Notes under the pieces: model-generated
Databases searched by the model: none
What the model was told of the DNA's origin: nothing
What the model saw: only the letters and a program-made list of their open reading frames with translations
NCBI GenBank assembly: GCA_030686995.1
Contig: CM060704.1
Coordinates: 113,459,042 to 113,523,041 of the forward strand
Direction: 5' to 3'
Length of the DNA: 64,000 nucleotides
Origin: Artemisia argyi
Lineage: Eukaryota > Streptophyta > Magnoliopsida > Asterales > Asteraceae
Part shown: positions 59,380 through 64,000 of the stretch, piece by piece
How positions within the stretch are numbered: position 1 is the first letter of the stretch
Layout of the letters: each line of letters begins with the position of its first letter
Made by a program: the position numbers and the translations under genes

Positions 59380-59807
59380 GGAAATTGCAATATTTGGATG
59401 CTTTTGCTGATTAGGGGTCAGAAGTAAACTTGATGCCCTTGACCATTTACACCCAGCTCACTAAAGAGGTACCGACAAATACGCGCATTAGGCTTTCCTT
59501 TGCCAATCATTCTTACGTATACCCTTTAGGAATCGCGGAAGATGTGCTAGTCAATGTAGCAGGTTTCATGTATCCCGATGAGTTCATGATCGTCGATGAT
59601 AAGGAAAATGAGTGTATGCCGATAATCCTTGGAGCACCATTCCTCACCACAGCAAGAGCAGTCATTAATTATGAAAAAGGGGACATTGAGCTTAAGTCGG
59701 GGAAAAGAAAATTTCACTTTCCTATGACCCCACGTTATATAAGAGAAGGCCTGAATGAGATGAGGCTAAAAAACAAAGCCAACACACCGCATAATCATGT
59801 TCAATAG
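59380..59807 (+). pseudogene. Aspartic protease of fragment J (stop in the active site)
   Basis: The active-site segment is coded near 59397-59440 as FAD-stop-GSEVNLMP. A TAG at 59414-59416 replaces the residue between Asp and Gly. The rest of the fold follows in frame: PLGIAEDVLVNVAGF, FMIVDDKENECMPIILGAPFL, TARAVINYEKGDIEL. The flap and the second conserved ILG-PFL motif are typical of gypsy OTA-clade proteases. ATG 59430 is only the first Met after the stop. Confidence 0.75.
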
Positions 59808-59819
59808 AAAATCCTCGCA

Positions 59820-60029
59820 TTGGAGGCAAGGATTAAGAATTACAAAGAAGCCGAGGCTAGAGAATCTAAGGATGGAGTCAAGGACCCTAAGGAGGGTGAT
59901 GGGCAGGACAAGAACCCTGTAAATTTTACAGAAGGAGACGTAGTGCTCCTACGACATTCAGAAATAAAAATACCACCCGACGAACAAAGTCCCTGGTGGT
60001 ATGGACCATTCACAATCAAAAGCCTATGA
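59820..60029 (+). pseudogene. Integrase C-terminal remnant of fragment J
   Basis: About 70 codons ending at TGA 60027-60029. The part NFTEGDVVLLRHSEIKIPP followed by WWYGPFTIKSL matches the pattern of the integrase C-terminal domain of Athila/Tat elements (a G-D-x-V-L-L strand, then a W-x-GPF strand). The catalytic core is absent. Confidence 0.55.
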
Positions 60030-60581
60030 CGGAATGGGGTAGTAACCTTTGTTGATATAAATAACACGTAAAAACGTTATTAATGTTTCTCGTTATCCCT
60101 ATGTTTTGACGATCACAAAATGTAAACTCATTAAACGTAAAATCATTACGTAAATAAGTATTTAGTGACAAAATATCATTATATCCAACTAATTCACTTA
60201 AGGTATGAATAAACAAGTGTCTAATACATTTTATAATCAAAGGAAGGTTTATTTACTAATTACAAATTATATAAAATGGTATAAACATTTTATATATTTA
60301 AGAAAAATATTTTTGATAATTAAAGGAAAATGTTTATTTCATAATAATTAAATGAATTCAAATTTTTAACCAAATTCAGTTAAATTTTCACCAAATAAAC
60401 TTTCCCCAGAAAGGACAAAAAAATCTGGCCGTTACTGTGGGCGGCCCCCTTAATTTTTAGGGGGCCGGCACACAAACCAGTAAACCTCGTAGTGATAAGG
60501 GTAAATCTTGTCGTCATAGTTTCTATGGCTCATCATCTCGTCGAGAGAATGACGAAGAGGATGAATTTATTCATCGTGCTC
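60030..60581. other. Non-coding remainder of fragment J with a GC-rich hairpin
   Basis: AT-rich, no ORF support. The only clear structure is CGGCCCCCT (60442-60450) and AGGGGGCCG (60459-60467), a 9-bp GC-rich inverted repeat with an 8-base T/A loop. Confidence 0.5.
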
Positions 60582-61985
60582 TGATACGTGGGAATCGCAC
60601 CAGGCTTTACCTCTCAAGGGATCCTGAGAAGCTTACAACCCCCACCAGGCAGTGTACCTGATCGTTGTAGTATAGTATAGTGACAAGTACCGGGGGATTG
60701 ATCGTTCAGCTTAGGAATAGTGTCGCTAGGATTAGAAAGCCTAAATACTAGTTCTAAAGGTGAGGGATGATTATTTTTGTATTTTTATATTTTTTAGAAA
60801 GTGATTAAAATCTCGGGGTTTGAAGGATTTGGGCGGAATTAGTTGCTAATCAATTAACCCAATACTAAGATGCAATCAAAATAAAATACAAGAAATGAAA
60901 ATAAACTAATTATACTAAGGTTGTGAGCAGTAAGTGGAGAAAATGTGTTTACTTAGATTTCACTACTCCCTAGACATCTTTTACACGTTAATTACTTGTT
61001 ATAATTGCATGGATGACGGATCGTATTCCTTAATACCATTCATGGGGTGGCACACATAACTCCCCAATTCTATGAGCTCTTATCTCCTCCTACACCATGC
61101 CCAGCACAACTATAGGGATTGTAAACAGTGGCTCATGCATTAAATACAACCAATAAAGACCTAGTGCGCGTCGGTTCATGTTTCTTAAGACGTTCAAGCA
61201 TGTTACCAATTGGAGATCTGCCAGTTTTCTTAAGCCTAACATATAAATCATTCATCCAAGACAAATATAAACAAGTAATCAACACATAATTAACATCTAG
61301 GTTTCATTAGATCTAAGCAAACACAAGATAGATCTAGCCTAGCATGATGGAATTGAGACAAGAACAAGATATAGACAACCAACACATAGACATATTGATT
61401 GAATTAAAAGAACACTTATCTCAATTACAATGAAAGGTATCAAGGGTTTGGAACCCTTGAAAAACCTGTAAAAGTTGCACCAAAATCGTACTTAGGGTTT
61501 CTCCAAAACTTCTCTTTCAATGTGTGAAAATTAGAAAACTATATATAGAAAAATGGGTCTGACGGCGTCAAGACAAACATTTTGACGCCGTCACCTCGCC
61601 GCCAAAACTATTCTCGGACTGCCTTGATCTACATTTGACGCCGTCAAGACTTAATCATTTCCAGGCCATCATGACTTTTAACTCTTGACGCCCAACCTTC
61701 GTGACGCCGTCAAATCTGTACTGGGTCATCATGGAATTCTGCTCTTGACGCCGTCAGAGAATTACTCTTGACGCCGTCACCTACTGTTCCCAGCATGGAA
61801 AATTAAGACTTTGGCGTTTTCTTCACTTTTATGCTCCAAAAACGTCCGAACTGCTTCCTTTTCCAGATTTCACTCCCAAAGTACCTAAAATCACAAAAGG
61901 AACGATTTAGGGCAATATTTGATCAAATAAATTCGAATTCGGGCTTAAATGACCCCCTAAAAACGGATCATTTTTTGCCTCATCA
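60582..61985 (-). repeat. 3' LTR of element H
   Basis: 1404 bp, plus-strand ends TGATACGTGGG and TTGCCTCATCA. The TATA box on the minus strand is at about 61540-61547, with a strong TGACG/CGTCA cluster at about 61560-61785 (for example TGACGGCGTCA, TGACGCCGTCA). Confidence 0.85.
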
Positions 61986-64000
61986 TATACCCTTACACTT
62001 GAGATTTGCTTGTCCTCAAGCAAATGCGCTTTTATTCTACTCAAAAGACAAGTTAGGGGTCATTTAACACTAATATAAAAGTAATTACAACAAATAATCG
62101 TTCCACTAAAGACCAAAGACAAGCACGGAGGTCATACACAAGCACCTCACAAATAGTGTTTAGATACTCACATCTCTCGGGTGTAATAAAATGTAAATTA
62201 CAATATGGAAACGGAAGATATCTCTCACTACCTGTCATAGCAAAATAGATTACCATAGGCTTGGGAAAGGATCAAACCTCCACCACATGGCGTAAGCACC
62301 TAGGATAAACTATCAAAGAGGTCTTTTAAAGGGTTGTAACGTTAGGTGTAGGGATATGAAATACACGGTTTTGTTGGATAAAGGAAGTTTTACTGGTGGC
62401 GAGTTAACAATCTTGGTCAATTACATGTACAATAAGGCGTTGCTAAGCCAAGACTAGACTCGACTTAAGCTAATAAATGAAAAATAACAAAAATATAAAA
62501 TGAACATAGAATAAAAAGGGATGGTAGTCCGTATGTTTTTCTCTTCTCTCTTTTTCTATTTTTTTTTTTTTTTTTTTTTTTGCATACACTCTTACCCTAC
62601 CATCCAAAATAATACATCATAGGGAATGAACATTCCCCTTACACTTGAATCTTTACATGCTTTACAATAAACTAAACTAATGACTCGAATTAAGAAAATC
62701 AAAACACTTGGAGCACTTTTAAGATTAACATACATATGGGGTAATAAATGATGTTCTTCCCCATTACTCCATAAAATAAGTACTTACCCATAAGTCCCAA
62801 TCGTCCCAAAACAATATGTACAAGGATATGACTCGACTTAGCAACCATGTAATCAATTAGAAAGTTAACTTAGGGTTTAACAAATAACAATAATGCACTA
62901 AAAATGAGCGCATACACGGAAGGCTAAGGCGATTTGGTTGTACATTTAAGTGGGGTGTAACAAATTCTTCCTTTAAGTAAAATGCTTAAAGTTAGAAACA
63001 AAAAGATAGGCTCGGAGGGGTGTACTAGGGGTTTCGTGTATTAAAATGAGTACAACGCTAAGGGTGTTTGGAAAAATTAGTTGACTTAAGTAGTCAAGCA
63101 ATATGACTTAAGTGGTCAAGTAATTATGATACGGGTTTAACACAAGGGTGATCCTAATGCCTCTTATCACGTAGTAAATCCTACTACACGAAAGTAGTCT
63201 CACTAGCGGTCTCGGGATGCATCACTAACGCAAGTTCTAGAATCTAAATTCTACCGGTACACTCATAAGCACTAATAGTAAATGCTTTTCCTATCAAATC
63301 TAAAGGCGAACCTCACATATTTGGGTGGAAAATTTTTCTGAATATACGGTTATGTGCTAGTCATACAATCTCCTATCCATGAGACGCTTGCTATGGCTAA
63401 AGTTTCACTCCTAAATGTTGTAAAAAATTTTAAATTTGGCGCTAAAATTACACTAACAAGTATTTCTCATAGTTTTATTACACATCTACCATTAAACAAA
63501 ACAAACTCAAGCGAAAATGCATATGTAAGGTATCATCTTTTTACCCTCCCCTTACACTTAAGATGAACATTGTCCCCAATGTTCAAGTAAAGAATGTAAA
63601 AGTGAAAAAGTAAAGAGAATGAAATCAAATACTCCCCTGATTCGCTCGGTATGGATAATAGGGTGGCCAGGTTAAATCTTCCTCCAAGAAAATGAACAAT
63701 CAAAGCTTCCCTTCCAGAATATAAATCATCTTCTTGTCATACATAACCTGTAAAACCTGATAAAATAGACAAGACAATCTCGCGTAAAATCGGCGACATC
63801 CTATATAAGTTACTAAATCCTAGAAAACAAGATAAGATATAATGCTTGTGGAATGAAGTTTGCAGATCTCCTGGAGATTATAAAACTTAATAATTCACAA
63901 AAACCATAAGATTCCGTTAGAAAAACAAAACCGGTAAAATTTCCAGATTTTTACACCTGACGCCGTCAAGAGTAAACTCATGACGCCGTCAGAAGTGACC
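61986..64000 (-). other. 3' internal region of element H
   Basis: Non-coding. It holds a poly-T run (62558-62580) matching the poly-A run of E1, and the hairpin GAACATTG-TCCC-CAATGTTC (63565-63584). At the window end (63957-64000) are two further TGACGCCGTCA units that E1 lacks at this place. Confidence 0.7.

Larger units (their letters stand above)
58945..60581 (+). mobile_element. Fragment J: deleted Athila/Tat-type gypsy coding remnant
   Basis: It lies between LTR G and LTR H. It keeps pieces of a gag C-terminus, an aspartic protease and an integrase C-terminal domain, with RT and RNase H missing between 59807 and 59850. So it is an internally deleted, inactive remnant. No LTR of its own was identified. 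Confidence 0.65.
60582..64000 (-). mobile_element. Element H: E1-type non-autonomous Athila-like element, 3' part, runs off the window
   Basis: The 3' LTR is at 60582-61985. To its right lies the reverse complement of the E1 3' region (compare 31300-33487). The window ends before any coding part. Orientation is minus. Confidence 0.8.

Overview
This window is plant heterochromatin made almost entirely of LTR retrotransposons nested inside one another. I see no intact host gene. The element families (Tekay-type and Athila-type Ty3/gypsy, Sirevirus-type Ty1/copia with a gag-linked coiled coil and a post-pol ORF) and the wording of their proteins point to a eudicot, most likely a member of the daisy family (Asteraceae). 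That assignment rests on recognition of families, not on a search.

Layout from left to right. Positions 1-2118 hold unassigned sequence with a broken Thr-rich ORF, a T/C-rich tandem duplication, a SINE/LINE-like 3' end with a (TTG)n tail and a (TA)n(TG)n microsatellite. Positions 2119-3354 are the 3' part of a minus-strand Tekay-like LTR ('B'). Element 'A' (plus, Tekay-like) begins at 3355. Its 5' LTR reaches 36165 because it was split by a solo Athila-like LTR (3517-4935, TSD CTAGG) and by a complete non-autonomous Athila-like element 'E1' (6823-34909, LTRs of 1422 bp each). E1 is itself split by a pol-less copia element 'C' (8659-30318, minus). C is split by array 'D' (13687-26187, minus): LTR-internal-LTR-internal-LTR, TSD AAATA. 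Just after the primer-binding site of A lies another non-autonomous element, 'E' (36361-46238, LTRs of 3472 bp each, TSD CTTAC). The first ORF of A follows (46273-47328).

From 47329 to 57078 runs a left-truncated, mutated Sirevirus-type element 'F' (minus) with gag, protease, integrase, RT, RNase H, a post-pol ORF and an ORF in the opposite direction. F sits in the gag of an Athila element 'G' (57079-58944, minus). Next come a deleted Athila/Tat fragment 'J' (58945-60581, plus) and the 3' LTR and 3' internal part of another E1-type element 'H' (60582-64000, minus, runs off the window).

A theme is the number of elements without pol: E1, H, C, D and E carry LTRs, primer-binding sites and polypurine tracts but no recognisable RT or integrase, so they would depend on autonomous relatives (G-like for E1/H, A-like for D/E). 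The most unusual signals are: a 55-bp 5S rRNA-like segment in both LTRs of E; a pair of adjacent hairpins with complementary loops, kept in D and E while their stems differ; the D array with one shared central LTR; clusters of TGACG/CGTCA palindromes in the Athila-like LTRs; a TTATGCGTAAG motif cluster in the leader of C; and a divergent ORF pair with its own TATA boxes in F.
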